A stretch of 64,000 nucleotides of DNA from Piscirickettsiaceae bacterium (GTDB lineage: Bacteria > Pseudomonadota > Gammaproteobacteria > Nitrosococcales > Methylophagaceae): the NCBI GenBank assembly GCA_013215775.1, contig JABSQO010000002.1:178325-242324 (forward strand). The letters are read 5' to 3'. Shown here one piece after another: positions 37,139 through 49,100 of this stretch. How positions within the stretch are numbered: the first letter of the stretch is position 1; every line of letters starts with the position of its first letter. A program made the position numbers and the translations under genes. The notes under the pieces were generated by a model. It was not told where the DNA came from, did not search any database, and saw only the letters and a list, made by a program, of their open reading frames with translations.

Positions 37139-37157
37139 ACAAAGCTTAAAACTTTGT
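37139..37157. repeat. Inverted repeat between the lipase operon and recC
   Basis: ACAAAG and CTTTGT flank a seven-base centre, 26 bases upstream of the lipase ATG. It could be a regulatory site or a leader hairpin for the leftward operon. The remaining intergenic DNA is AT-rich with no clear promoter pair. Confidence 0.3.
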
Positions 37158-37225
37158 TATGGTATCTGGTGTTTAGTAACAGACTAGTTTAAACGCTAAA
37201 AATTACACAAGGGTAGAATATCACG

Positions 37226-40200
37226 ATGCTGAGAGTGTCATATAGTAATGACCTGCGACAACTAGCTACACGACTTGCGGGCTTACAACAGTCTCAACCT
37301 ATCTCGCCCTTAAATGCTGAAATTGTGATCGTACAGAGTAATGAGCTTGCTCGTTGGTTATCACTTTTTTTAGCCAAGCATCATGGTGTGGCCAGCCACA
37401 TTGATTTCCCTTATCCCTCCGCTTTTATCTGGTCAATGTTTCGACAACTTTTACCTGATATACCTCAACAATCATCTTTTTCTAAAGATGCAATGGCATG
37501 GCGACTTTATGAGTTATTACCAGAATGTCGTCACCAAGTAGGATTTGAGTCGATTAATGCCTATCTTGGTGAACAAGATGATGTCTTAAAACGTTATGAT
37601 TTAGCACAACGTATTGCTGATAGTTTTGACCAATATTTAATGTATCGCCCAGACTGGATCCAAGCATGGGAACGAGGTGAAAAACCACATTGGCAAGCCA
37701 AATTATGGCAACTATTAACGCACGGTGATAGCAAGCCATTGCATCGTGCCAATCTGTTATTTCAGTTAAAAGACTATTTAACAACTGTTCAAACTAAACC
37801 AGAAGGGTTACCGGAACGGATTGCTATTTTTGGTTTGTCGGCATTGCCCCCTGTGTATCTGGAGTTATTTGAACTGATGTCACGCCACTGTGATATTGAC
37901 TTGTTTTTCTTATCACCCAGTGATGATTATTGGGGGGATTTAGTTAGTCCTAAAAATAAAGCTAAACGAGAGTTGCAGTCAGAAGAGCAAGATCAATATT
38001 TGATGACAGGCCATCCTCTATTAGCAAGTTTGGGTAAACAAGGACAAGATTTTTTTGAACAATTACAAGTATGTAACGTAGAAGAATCATCATTTTTTTC
38101 GGTGCCTGAGCAGCGAACATTATTAGAAAAGTTACACTATGATATTTATGCCTTAACCGACATTGATGCTACCGATAACAAACAGCCAATAGCCATCGAT
38201 GATGATTCTATGATGGTGCACTCGTGCCATAGCGCAATGCGAGAAATTGAAGTGTTACATGATCAATTATTAGCCTTGTTTGAACGCCATCCTGACTTAT
38301 CACCGACAGAGGTGGTGGTCATGACACCAGATATTGAGATTTATTCACCATGGATTGATGCTGTATTTGGTTGTGCTACCGGTAAACACATTATTCCATA
38401 TAGCATTGCTGATGGCGGAATAAAAAGCCAAAGCCAATTATTGACAGCATTTAACGGCTTATTAGCTTTACCTCAATCCCGATTTGATATTGAAAGTATT
38501 GTTACTTTATTAGAGTGTGAATCCATTCAACATCGCTTTCTATTAGATCAACAACAACTGGAATTAATTCGGCGTTGGTTAAGAGATACTCATACACGTT
38601 GGGGTTTGTCAGCTGATGATAAAACGGCCTTAGGATTACCTGCAACTGAAGCTAATACATGGCGAGCAGGATTAGATCGATTATTACTCGGTTATGCCAT
38701 GCCTGAATCAGCAGATCTTTTATTTGATGGCAAATTAGGTTTTGATGATATTAGTGGTGATCGTGCTGAAACCATGGCGCAATTATGCAGTTTTGTAGAT
38801 AGTCTGGATCGTTATCGTCAACGGTTAAAAGGCCAACATACCGCAGCGCAGTGGCAACAATTATTATTGACACTGTTAGATGCTTTCTTTTTACCTTCGG
38901 CAGATAATTCGACTGAACAGGCTGAATTGTTATTAATTAGAAAGACACTAGACAGTTTGGTAGAAACAACTGAATTGGCCAGTTTTGAGCAAACTATCAC
39001 CATAGATTTGGTTAAAGAATGGTTTGATAATCACTTAGACCTGAAACAAACTCAAATGCGATTTATGGGTCATGGTGTGACATTTTGCGGCATGGTACCT
39101 ATGCGTAGTATTCCTTTTAATGTTGTCTGTTTAATTGGAATGAATGATGCCAGTTTTCCACGAAGACAAACTAACCCCGGTTTTGATTTGTTATCCCAAA
39201 CACCTCCACGGCAAGGTGATCGTTCTCAACGTGATGAAGACCGTTATTTATTTTTAGAAGCAATATTGTCGGCACAAAACCATTTTTATATTAGCTATGT
39301 GGGTGCAAGTATTTATGATAATTCAGCTATTCCGCCTTCAGTATTAATCAGCGATGTGCGTGATGTATTAAAACTAAGCTTTGAAACGGCTGATGGTGAT
39401 GATATTTGGCAACAAATTTTTACCCAGCATCCCTTACAAGCATTCAGCCAACGTTATTTTGACAATTCATCGCCGAAATTATTTAGTTATGTGACAGCAC
39501 ATTGTCCACCAAATGATAAACAAGATGCCAATAACACTGGCTGGTCTGAATGTGCCTTACCTGAACCTGATCAATCTTGGCGTAGTGTTAGCCTTGGAAC
39601 ATTAGTTAGATTTTATCGGCATCCTGCTCGATTTTTATTGCAAGAACGTCTTGGACTTTGGTTGGCATCAGATGATGAGCAATTAGAAACTCGTGAACCA
39701 TTTGGTTTGGATGGTTTACAGGCTTGGTCTTTGCGACAACAGTTGTTGCAACAACGTTTGCAAAACAATAAGTTGGCAGAAGCCCTGCCCTTAATTCAGG
39801 CAACAGGTGTTTTGCCGCAAGGTAGTGTGGGTGATTATGTTTTTAATGAGCAGGCAGAGAAGGTTGACCTGTTTGCTGATAAATTACTACCCCATTATCC
39901 AGACGGTTTTTTAGCTCCCTTACCGTTTGAATTGGCCATAAATGACTTTACACTTCAAGGTCAATTAGAAGGTATGACTAGTGATGGTTTATTTGGCTAT
40001 CGAATGGGCAAAGCCAAAGGGGGTGAGCTAGTAACAGTCTGGATACGACATCTTATTTTGAATTGTTTGCAGCCAGAAAACATAAAATGTGAAAGTCACT
40101 GGATAACTGAAGATAAAGACTATCATTTCCAAACTGTTAAAGATGCCAAAGCAATTTTAAGTGATTTATTGGGGTTGTATTGGCAAGGTTTGCAGCAACC

Positions 40201-40435
40201 TTTACCTTTGTTGCCCAACACTAGTTATGCCTTTGCCAAAGCAAGTTTGAAAGGGAATAAAACAGACTCAGCAATGGTGGGTGCATGGGAAGGAAACATG
40301 CATTTCACTGGTGAAAAAGAAGATTTATATTACCAACAAATTTATGTTGACTCCCCATTAGATGAGCAATTTAAAACAATAGCATTAGCTGTATATGAAC
40401 CATTGCAAGCCCATTTTATTAAGGGCGAATTATGA
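37226..40435 (+). CDS. recC: Exodeoxyribonuclease V subunit gamma (RecC)
   Basis: The 1069-residue subunit of RecBCD that splits the duplex and reads the Chi sequence. Family marks include the N-terminal IVQSNELARWLSLFLA and HIDFPYPSAFIW, and the FCGMVPMRSIPFNVVCLIGMNDASFPRR region. Slightly shorter than E. coli RecC (1122). The last four bases overlap the recB start (ATGA), so the complex is expressed as a coupled operon recC-recB-recD, without the E. coli ptrA insertion. Confidence 0.93.
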   Translation: MLRVSYSNDLRQLATRLAGLQQSQPISPLNAEIVIVQSNELARWLSLFLAKHHGVASHIDFPYPSAFIWSMFRQLLPDIPQQSSFSKDAMAWRLYELLPECRHQVGFESINAYLGEQDDVLKRYDLAQRIADSFDQYLMYRPDWIQAWERGEKPHWQAKLWQLLTHGDSKPLHRANLLFQLKDYLTTVQTKPEGLPERIAIFGLSALPPVYLELFELMSRHCDIDLFFLSPSDDYWGDLVSPKNKAKRELQSEEQDQYLMTGHPLLASLGKQGQDFFEQLQVCNVEESSFFSVPEQRTLLEKLHYDIYALTDIDATDNKQPIAIDDDSMMVHSCHSAMREIEVLHDQLLALFERHPDLSPTEVVVMTPDIEIYSPWIDAVFGCATGKHIIPYSIADGGIKSQSQLLTAFNGLLALPQSRFDIESIVTLLECESIQHRFLLDQQQLELIRRWLRDTHTRWGLSADDKTALGLPATEANTWRAGLDRLLLGYAMPESADLLFDGKLGFDDISGDRAETMAQLCSFVDSLDRYRQRLKGQHTAAQWQQLLLTLLDAFFLPSADNSTEQAELLLIRKTLDSLVETTELASFEQTITIDLVKEWFDNHLDLKQTQMRFMGHGVTFCGMVPMRSIPFNVVCLIGMNDASFPRRQTNPGFDLLSQTPPRQGDRSQRDEDRYLFLEAILSAQNHFYISYVGASIYDNSAIPPSVLISDVRDVLKLSFETADGDDIWQQIFTQHPLQAFSQRYFDNSSPKLFSYVTAHCPPNDKQDANNTGWSECALPEPDQSWRSVSLGTLVRFYRHPARFLLQERLGLWLASDDEQLETREPFGLDGLQAWSLRQQLLQQRLQNNKLAEALPLIQATGVLPQGSVGDYVFNEQAEKVDLFADKLLPHYPDGFLAPLPFELAINDFTLQGQLEGMTSDGLFGYRMGKAKGGELVTVWIRHLILNCLQPENIKCESHWITEDKDYHFQTVKDAKAILSDLLGLYWQGLQQPLPLLPNTSYAFAKASLKGNKTDSAMVGAWEGNMHFTGEKEDLYYQQIYVDSPLDEQFKTIALAVYEPLQAHFIKGEL

Positions 40436-43400
40436 CTGTTTTTGATGTTAATACAGTTGCTTTAGAGGGCCTTAACTTAATCGAAGCCAGTGCGGGAACA
40501 GGAAAAACTTATACGCTGGCAGAATTGTATTTACGCTTAATACTTGAGCAAGATTTAACCGTCGATCAAATTTTAGTGGTGACATACACTCGAGCTGCAA
40601 CAGAGGAATTACGGGAACGATTACGACAAAAATTAGTTGATGCACGCGATCAGCGACTAAGCCAAATAGCACCCAAACAACATGAGCTAAAAAAACTTAA
40701 TTTAGCTATTCAAAGCTTTGATGAAGCAGCTATTTTTACGATTCATGGTTTCTGCCAACGAGTATTAGGAGATTATGCCTTTGAAAGTGGTTTGCGTTTT
40801 GAATTGGAATTAATAGGTGATGATGGTGAGCTATTACAATCGGTAGCCGATGATTTTTGGCGTAAAGAAGTGACCACCGCCGATAAAGACTTTGTTGCTT
40901 ATTTACTGTCTAAAAAAGAAAGCTCAGAAACATTACTTAAATCGGTACGCAGTGTTATAGCCAAACCTTATTTGAATTGCTTACCAGTAGCAGAAGTTAA
41001 TGTAGAACAATTGGTTCAACAAATACAAACACAGTTTGAGCGGGTACAAAAACTGTGGCAAACAGAACAAGATGACGTTATTGCTACGTTACACAATAAA
41101 GCATTACTCAATGGTAATAAATATCGCACTAATAGTGTTGAAAAATGGTTGGTTAATTTAGCAAACTTACTTTCACAGCCTGAGATAAAGCAGGGTTTGT
41201 TTGATGGTTTTGAGCGCTTCACTCCAGCAAAATTAGAAGATGCACTTAAAAAGGATCAGGTGCTGCCACCACTACTATTCTGGACAGCGTGTGAATTATT
41301 GTTAGAACAAAATCAACAACTACAACAAGGACGAGAGTTACAGCGTCAGGCGTTGCGACTGAAACTATTAGAGTATTGTCGTGAGGTTGTGCCACAACAA
41401 AAGCAGCAACAAAAAATCTTGTCTTATGACGATTTGTTATTGAACCTTGAACAAGCATTTAAAGGTAGTCAAGGTGATTGGCTGGTGGAACGTTTACAAG
41501 AACAGTATCAAGCAGCATTGATTGATGAATTTCAAGATACCGATCCCATTCAATACGCCAGTTTTAGTCGATTGTTTTCAAACAGTGATTTGATCACATT
41601 CCTAGTGGGTGATCCCAAGCAAGCTATTTATAGTTTCCGGGGTGCTGATATTTTCACTTATTTACAGGCAAAATCTGAAGCAAAGTTAAAACATACTCTG
41701 TCGACAAACTGGCGTTCTCATCCGCATTTGGTTTCGGCAGTGAATAGAGTGTTTAATCGTCACTCTGAGCCATTTATATATAAAGATATTCCTTTTCAAG
41801 CTGTAGATGCAGCACGGGAATCACATGAGATATTGCAGCTTGCTAAAGGAGACAGCACTCCACTACAAATTCTGTGGGCAGACAGTGATAAGTCAATGAG
41901 CAAGAAAGACTTAACTGCTATTGCTGCCAATGTCACTGCCGATGAAATAGCCAAGTTACTAAACCTTGCCCAAACGGGGCAGGCGGGCTTGTTAGATGAA
42001 CAATCTCAGCAACTGCAACCATTGACTGGAGGTGATATTGCCGTATTAGTACGCAATCATCGGCAAGCACATGCTATTCAATCTTGTCTACAATCACGTG
42101 GTATTAATAGTGTGCAACAGGGTAGAGAAAATGTATTTGATTCCTTAGAAGCACAGGTGTTGGAACGCGTGTTATTAGCCATTGAAGAGCCTAATAACGA
42201 GGCGAGGATAAGTGCTGCACTGACCACTGGTTTGTGGGGGCTTAGTGCAATAGAGTTATACCAACTTCAGCAAGATGAGAGCTTATGGCTCAAGCAACTT
42301 AATTTCTTTCACGATTTGCATCAGCTTTGGCTGAAACATGGTTTTATGCGTTTGTTTAGGCAGTTGTTAGTGACTACCTCCACATCACAATCTGTCCAGC
42401 AGCGGTTGTTATCTTTACCTGATGGCGAGCGACAGTTAACTAACTTGTTGCATTTAGCTGAATTGATCCAAGATCATTGTAGTCAACAAGGTGAGGGGAT
42501 TGAAACCGTATTACATTGGTTATCTAGTCATAGGCAATCGGCTAATGACAATGATGATACGGCTCAATTGCGACTTGAAAGTGATGAGCAATTAGTCAAA
42601 ATAATTACTATTCATAAAAGTAAGGGTTTGGAATATCCCATCGTATTTTGCCCGTTTTTATGGGATGCCAATTTGCGTGCAGCTGAAAATAAAGTGATTA
42701 GCTTTCATCAAGATGATGCGGATAATACTGCCAGTGTCGCTTTTTCCGAACCAGCCTTAAGCCAAGCAGCAGTATCTGTCACTATAGAAGAACAAGCTGA
42801 GGATTTACGCTTGTTATATGTTGCATTAACCCGAGCACGTGAACGCTGTGTACTGATTTGGGCAGATGTTAAAAATATTGGCCAATCGGCGTTATTCAGT
42901 TTGTTGCATTCTGGTTTGGATAAAGCAGATAGTACATTGATGCTTGAAGATTTAAATCAATTGGCCCAAGCAAGTAACAATACCATTTCAGTTGAGCCAT
43001 TATCTGTTGGTGATATGACACATTATCTTGGTGCCAGTGGTCAAACAAAAACATTAGTAGCCAAAGAGTTTAAGGGTACGATTCAACAACCATGGCGTAT
43101 TGGCAGCTTTAGTGCATTAACAAGAGGGCATGATGCTGAGTTACCCGATTATGATGCCGGTGAGTCAATTGTTGTAGCTCCAGTAGCACAGACTAATAAG
43201 ATGGACCGGTTTGGCTTTGCACGAGGTGCACAAGCAGGCACGTGTTTGCACGCGATCTATGAATTATGGGATTTTACCAGCCAAGATGAAGACGCCTTAC
43301 AAACTTTGGTTTCACGCACTTTATTACAATATGGCTTCGGTGATAAATGGGTAACAGTCGTTGTTCAATGGGTGAAAGAAGTGGTGGCTACACCATTAAA

Positions 43401-43944
43401 TAAGTCTGGTATTGCACTGTCTGTTTTAACACCAGCCACACGACTGGATGAGTTGGCATTTTATTTTCCGGTGGCTAATCTATCAGTTAATAATCTACAA
43501 AAAGAGCTATTGCCACTATTAGCAGCTGATTCGACTTTAGCTACTGTGATTAAACGTTTGAGCTTTTCTTCTCTGACTGGGTTTATGAAAGGTTTTATTG
43601 ATCTAGTGTTTGAACATGAAGGTAAATTTTATGTGGTGGATTACAAATCTAATCACTTAGGCAATACGGAAGCTGATTATCAAACTGAACAACTGGATGA
43701 TGCAATGGTGGCACATGATTATCCATTGCAATATTTAATTTATAGTCTGGCATTACATCGTTACTTAAAATTAAGATTGATTGATTATGATCCTGAAATA
43801 CATTTGGGTGGTGTGTATTACTTATTTATTAGAGGGATGAAATCTGAGTGGGGGCAAGCGGGTATTTTTTATGACAAGCTTGATATTGCCTTACTAGAAA
43901 AGTTTGATGCTTGTCTGCAATATAACGATGGAGCTGAGCTATGA
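40432..43944 (+). CDS. recB: Exodeoxyribonuclease V subunit beta (RecB)
   Basis: A 1170-residue helicase-nuclease. Walker A is EASAGTGKTYTLAEL (around 18-32), helicase motif II is IDEFQDTDPIQY, and KIITIHKSKGLEYPIVFCPF is a later superfamily I motif. The C-terminal nuclease domain shows GFIDLVFEHEGKFYVVDYKS with the Asp and Lys catalytic residues. It is the 3'-5' helicase and the single nuclease of the RecBCD double-strand break repair machine. Overlaps both neighbours by 4 bases. Confidence 0.95.
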   Translation: MTVFDVNTVALEGLNLIEASAGTGKTYTLAELYLRLILEQDLTVDQILVVTYTRAATEELRERLRQKLVDARDQRLSQIAPKQHELKKLNLAIQSFDEAAIFTIHGFCQRVLGDYAFESGLRFELELIGDDGELLQSVADDFWRKEVTTADKDFVAYLLSKKESSETLLKSVRSVIAKPYLNCLPVAEVNVEQLVQQIQTQFERVQKLWQTEQDDVIATLHNKALLNGNKYRTNSVEKWLVNLANLLSQPEIKQGLFDGFERFTPAKLEDALKKDQVLPPLLFWTACELLLEQNQQLQQGRELQRQALRLKLLEYCREVVPQQKQQQKILSYDDLLLNLEQAFKGSQGDWLVERLQEQYQAALIDEFQDTDPIQYASFSRLFSNSDLITFLVGDPKQAIYSFRGADIFTYLQAKSEAKLKHTLSTNWRSHPHLVSAVNRVFNRHSEPFIYKDIPFQAVDAARESHEILQLAKGDSTPLQILWADSDKSMSKKDLTAIAANVTADEIAKLLNLAQTGQAGLLDEQSQQLQPLTGGDIAVLVRNHRQAHAIQSCLQSRGINSVQQGRENVFDSLEAQVLERVLLAIEEPNNEARISAALTTGLWGLSAIELYQLQQDESLWLKQLNFFHDLHQLWLKHGFMRLFRQLLVTTSTSQSVQQRLLSLPDGERQLTNLLHLAELIQDHCSQQGEGIETVLHWLSSHRQSANDNDDTAQLRLESDEQLVKIITIHKSKGLEYPIVFCPFLWDANLRAAENKVISFHQDDADNTASVAFSEPALSQAAVSVTIEEQAEDLRLLYVALTRARERCVLIWADVKNIGQSALFSLLHSGLDKADSTLMLEDLNQLAQASNNTISVEPLSVGDMTHYLGASGQTKTLVAKEFKGTIQQPWRIGSFSALTRGHDAELPDYDAGESIVVAPVAQTNKMDRFGFARGAQAGTCLHAIYELWDFTSQDEDALQTLVSRTLLQYGFGDKWVTVVVQWVKEVVATPLNKSGIALSVLTPATRLDELAFYFPVANLSVNNLQKELLPLLAADSTLATVIKRLSFSSLTGFMKGFIDLVFEHEGKFYVVDYKSNHLGNTEADYQTEQLDDAMVAHDYPLQYLIYSLALHRYLKLRLIDYDPEIHLGGVYYLFIRGMKSEWGQAGIFYDKLDIALLEKFDACLQYNDGAEL

Positions 43945-45695
43945 AGCAATTAATAGCTTCTCTACGACAAGTAGGCTTTGGCGAGTTGGCTTGTCAGTTT
44001 GCTCGATTTATTGCTCGGTTGGATAAAACGGATGATGGGTTAATTGCGATCACAGCAGCATTGTTGAGTGATGCTAACAGCCAAGGCCATGTGTGTTTGA
44101 ATCTAGCTCATGCCATAGATAATGAAGCCTATGTTTCATTAGCTTTACCTGAACAGCTAGCAGAATGGGTGCAGCGATTAAAGCAAAGCCATGTTGTGGG
44201 TGGAGCAGGTGACTTTACCCCGTTAATCTTGACTGAACAAGGTTTACTTTATTTATATCGATATTGGGTTGATGAGCAAAATGTAGCCAACGCTATTCGG
44301 CAGAGATGTCAGTCAATACCACTCATTAATCAACAACAAATCCAACAAGATTTTGCAGATTGGTCGAGTAATATTGAAGGTGTGGATTGGCAAAAAGTAG
44401 CTGTATTTATGGCACTAACACGTCAGTTTAGTGTTATTTCTGGTGGGCCAGGTACAGGTAAAACAACGATAGTATTACGACTGTTATCAATGTTGTTTTC
44501 ACAAAACAACCAACTTAACATTGCCTTAACAGCACCAACAGGTAAGGCAGCAGCAAGGCTACAACAGGCGATTAATAACAGTGGGTTTGAGTCACTTGAG
44601 GCTAAAACATTGCATCGGTTATTAGGTATTTCCGTCGATAATCAACAAGGTCGATATAATGCAGAAAAACCTTTACCGGTAGATGTTGTAATCATTGATG
44701 AAGCATCAATGATTGATATCAGCTTAATGGCAACATTGATGAAATCATTACCTGCGAAAGCACGCGTTATATTGCTGGGTGATAGTCAACAATTAGCCTC
44801 GGTGGAATCGGGTGCAGTGTTGGCAAACTTATGCCAAAAACACATGTTATTTTCAACTGAATTTTGTAACGATTTGGCGACGATGACAGGTATTAAAATA
44901 AATGCCAGCCAGCATAATACGGTTTTGATTGATGGCGTAGTTGAGCTTCAGCATAGTTATCGTTTTGAACAACAAAGTGATATAGGTCGATTAGCAACAG
45001 CGGTGCAGTCAGGCAATATTCAATCTGTGTTTGAGGTGATTTCAACAACTCAACGCTCTTTGTGGCAACAACAATGTGATCCAAGCAGCATATTATCAAG
45101 CGTTACAGCACTTTATCAGCCATTTTTTGATGCGGTTAACCGTGGAGCTGATACGTTAACTTGCCTGCAATTATTTGAACAACAGCGTGTATTGTGCGCA
45201 TTAAAAACCGGTTCTCAATCTGTTCAGTCAGTGAATGGGTTAATTGAAAGAGTTATTCAAAAACAAGGTTGGCGAACTAACCAGAACTTTTATCATGGTC
45301 GACCTATTATGGTGACACAAAATGATCATCTCCAACATTTGTTTAATGGTGATACGGGTGTGGTCCTTCGTGACGAATCAGGTGAATTACGAGCTTGTTT
45401 TATATTTGATAATGTATTGCATTGGTTTGATTTAGCTCGACTGCCTGCCCATGAAACCGCTTTTGCTATGACAGTACATAAAAGCCAAGGCTCTGAATTT
45501 GATAATGTGTTTGTGTTGTTAGCGGAAGAAGAAAGCCCGTTATTAACAAGAGAATTGTTGTACACCGCCATTACTAGGGCAAAAAAACAAGTAATGTTAT
45601 TGTGTAGCGAAACAATATTGACTCAAACAGTTATCACTCAGCATCAAAGAGAAACGGGGTTAGCTGGATTATTAGAGAAAAAATCAGATGCTTAA
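43941..45695 (+). CDS. recD: Exodeoxyribonuclease V subunit alpha (RecD)
   Basis: A 584-residue 5'-3' helicase. Walker A GGPGTGKTTI is near residue 170, Walker B is VVIIDEASMIDISL, and the C-terminal FAMTVHKSQGSEFDNVFVLL is the superfamily I motif. Completes the RecBCD complex. Its 3' end overlaps the following methyltransferase gene by 8 bases. Confidence 0.95.
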   Translation: MKQLIASLRQVGFGELACQFARFIARLDKTDDGLIAITAALLSDANSQGHVCLNLAHAIDNEAYVSLALPEQLAEWVQRLKQSHVVGGAGDFTPLILTEQGLLYLYRYWVDEQNVANAIRQRCQSIPLINQQQIQQDFADWSSNIEGVDWQKVAVFMALTRQFSVISGGPGTGKTTIVLRLLSMLFSQNNQLNIALTAPTGKAAARLQQAINNSGFESLEAKTLHRLLGISVDNQQGRYNAEKPLPVDVVIIDEASMIDISLMATLMKSLPAKARVILLGDSQQLASVESGAVLANLCQKHMLFSTEFCNDLATMTGIKINASQHNTVLIDGVVELQHSYRFEQQSDIGRLATAVQSGNIQSVFEVISTTQRSLWQQQCDPSSILSSVTALYQPFFDAVNRGADTLTCLQLFEQQRVLCALKTGSQSVQSVNGLIERVIQKQGWRTNQNFYHGRPIMVTQNDHLQHLFNGDTGVVLRDESGELRACFIFDNVLHWFDLARLPAHETAFAMTVHKSQGSEFDNVFVLLAEEESPLLTRELLYTAITRAKKQVMLLCSETILTQTVITQHQRETGLAGLLEKKSDA

Positions 45696-46143
45696 GTTAC
45701 GAATCCCTCCACCAATATATATGCTGTTAACCGGTGGTTTTATGTGGTGGCTGGATAAGCAGTTACCCGTTATAGAACTATTTTCTGCGCCGTGGAATAA
45801 GTTGGGTTTTGTATTCATTAGTGTCGCTATTTTAGTGGATGGAACGTCGTTATTTCAATTTTTTCGGACTCACACCACGATAAATCCATTGCAGCCAGAG
45901 AAAGCAGAAAAATTGGTCATGACAGGCATGTATCAATATTCCAGAAACCCAATGTACCTAGGTTTATTATTTTTATTGATTGGTTGGGCAATACTACTAG
46001 GTAGTTTTTCATCCTTCATCATGTTACCCATTTTCATGGTGGTGATGACAATACAGCAGATTATTCCCGAAGAAAAAATATTAGAAGATAAGTTTGGTCA
46101 GCACTATCGAGATTACCTGCGGTCAGTGAGACGTTGGCTTTAG
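45688..46143 (+). CDS. Isoprenylcysteine carboxyl methyltransferase-like (PEMT/ICMT) membrane protein
   Basis: A 151-residue protein with four or five membrane helices and the ICMT family signature YQYSRNPMYLGLLFLLIGWA, then a conserved C-terminal EEKILEDKFGQHYRDYLRSVRRWL. These proteins use S-adenosylmethionine to methylate lipids or small molecules in the membrane; the substrate here is unknown, and prokaryotes have no isoprenylcysteine substrate of the eukaryotic kind. It overlaps recD by 8 bases, so it is co-translated with the recombinase operon. Confidence 0.8.
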   Translation: MLKLRIPPPIYMLLTGGFMWWLDKQLPVIELFSAPWNKLGFVFISVAILVDGTSLFQFFRTHTTINPLQPEKAEKLVMTGMYQYSRNPMYLGLLFLLIGWAILLGSFSSFIMLPIFMVVMTIQQIIPEEKILEDKFGQHYRDYLRSVRRWL

Positions 46144-46180
46144 AAGGACAACGCATCGTTTAGCGAAGATTGTAGATTAT

Positions 46181-49100
46181 TTATTTTAAAAGCTCATCAA
46201 GCGGGAAGGGTGGGCTGATGCCGTAACCTTGGGCGTAGTCGATACCTATCTCGATTAATTGTTGTTTGATTGCGTTATTTTCAACGAATTCAGCAATTGT
46301 TTTCATGTTCATAACATGACCAATGTCGTTAATTGAACGCACCATCGCAGCATCAATGGGATCATCGATAATATCTTTAACAAACATGCCATCTATTTTT
46401 AAATATTCAACAGGCAAGTTTTTAAGATAGGCAAATGAAGATAAGCCTGAACCAAAGTCATCCAAAGCAAAACTACAGCCATGACTTTTCAAGATAGTCA
46501 TAAAGTTGGTGGCATCACGTAAATTACTGATGGCGGCTGTTTCTGTTATTTCGAAGGTGATTTTATCAGCAGGTAATGTTTTGTTGTTCAATAGAGTAAC
46601 AACGTGGCCTAATAAGGCTTCATCACCTAAAGATTGGCCGGATAAATTAATTGAAAAATGATGAATATTCTTAAGTTGTGATGCATGTTCTGCAACCCAT
46701 TTGAATAAGGTATCAATTACCCATAGATCAACTTTACACGCTAAATTGTAGCGTTCTACCGCTGGTAAGAACGCACCAGGAGGAATAATAATGTCACCAT
46801 TAGGATCTTTGAGTCGTAATAGAACTTCATAAGCAGTCGTTGCATTGGGATCTGACAACGGCTCAATAGGCTGTACATATAGTAGGAAATGATCATTCTC
46901 CATTGCCTCAGTAGCACGAGCTGCCCAATGAATATCACTTTCTTGTTTGGCCTGATTTTCATCATCATTATGATACACATGTATGCGATTACGACCATGA
47001 TCTTTAGCGGTATAGCAGGCTAAATCAGCGTGTTTTAATACTTCTGTTGAATCTTTAGTGGAATTAGTAATTAATGCAACACCAATACTGACACCGATAT
47101 GATAACTACGACCCTCCCAATCAAATTGGAAGTTTTCAATTAATTTACGTACTGCTTCTGCTGCACGTGAGGCTTGGTCAATACCACAATGTTCCATTAG
47201 GATGGCAAACTCATCACCACCGATCCGAGCTAAGGTATCTCGTTGTCTTATATGTGATCTTAAAAGTGTTCCTAACTGACGGAGTAACTCGTCACCAGCA
47301 ATATGGCCGCTAGTATCATTGACCACTTTAAACTGGTCTAAATCTAAGAAGCATAAGGCATGAGTAGTGAAATCTTTTTGAGCTGTTACGACAACACGAG
47401 AAAGTCGATGTTCAAATTCAGAACGATTAATTAGACCTGTGAGCATATCGTGGCTAGCACGATGACTCATTTCTTCATTGATTCGTTTTGATTCGGTAAT
47501 GTCTTCATGCATCGAAACAAAGTGGGTAATATCACCGGCATCATTAGTGATGGGGACAACAAATTGACGAGCCCAATAGGTGTCACCATTTTTCTTTTTG
47601 TTCTGCATTTCCCCACGCCATTCTTGCTTAGACATAAGGGTATCCCACATTTCAAGGTTTGAATCAGTCAATTCAAAAAGATCGGGCTTTTTACCGATAA
47701 TATCTTCACTGCTAAAGCCCGTTATTTCGGTAAATTTTGGATTAATATATTCGATATGGGCTTTATGATCAGTAATCATCACTGCATTAGGACTGTATTC
47801 GACCGCTAACGAGAGTTTTTTTAATTCTCCTTGAACTTGTTGGCGTTCAACTTCGATTTCCACCCTGACGGCCAAGCTCTGAATTAAATCCATCGTGTTG
47901 TTGTTTAAATCCATGGGTTTATCATCCAGCACAGAAAATACACCAACAGCTTTACGAGCTTTATTGAACAAAGGGATGCCGAAATAACTAATAACGCCCA
48001 TTTCAACTAACATGTTGTCATTAGGAAATAGCGATTGGAGCGTATTTGGGTAGTAGCAGGTTTCACCCTTGAGGACATTTTCAGATGGTGTCCCTTTGGT
48101 GATATAAGAAAAAGTTTCTGTCTGAGTACCATTTTCACATGCTGCTAATATATCCATTTTCGATGAGTCTTGTGGATTAAACGTAGCAATAAAACCAAAC
48201 CGCATATTGGTTGATAAAGTGAGTTGATGGACGATTAGATCAAGAATATCGTCATTGTAACTTTTACTTTCTGCTAATACACGGAGCACTTCGTCTTTAG
48301 CCTTGGTGGCGGTAATATCTTCAATCATGCATAGATATGTTGTATATATTCCTTTCTCATTGAGAAGTGGTGATGCGGAAATCCTAAGCCAAGCAATACT
48401 GCCATTCGGTTTAATACAGCGTATATCGATATCGAAAGTTGTTATTTTCCGTGATCGTATTTGACGAATATTAAAAATTAAAATTTCCTGATCAGCAGGA
48501 TGGATAATACTTATCCAAGAAGATATATCCTTAATTAACTTGGACCTATCTCTACCAAGGATCGAGCAAAATTGAGGATTGACCTCAAAAACTTTTCCTG
48601 TACGGGAATGAACAACACCAATGCCAAAAGGTGCATCATCAAAAATAGATTGGAAGCGTTGTTGGTTACGGTCGGATGCTGTCTCAGCTTGCTTACGAGC
48701 TTTGATTTGTTGCTGTAGTGTTTTGTTCCAATACAGAACGAGGATGAGCAATATTGCTAATCCAAACGTAATTTGCATTATGGTCATATAGTTTTTATAG
48801 GGTATAAGTTCCACTGTGCCCCATTTGTTGAATATCTGGTCTTTTTCCTGTTCTGAAATGGAATCAAAAGCACGATTAAGTATAGAAATAAGAGGGGCAT
48901 ATTCTTTTGTTACACCGAAGGCGATTTCAGTAGTAAATTCAGTCTTGCCTACGATTCGAATATTGTTAGCAGCTAATTTGGGTATTTTGTATGAAGCGTG
49001 TGCTAATGTGGCTAGAACAGCATCTACTTTACCGGATGAAACAGAGGTAAGTGCTTGTTCAACATTATTGAACCAATTGAATTTAATATCTGGGTAGGCT

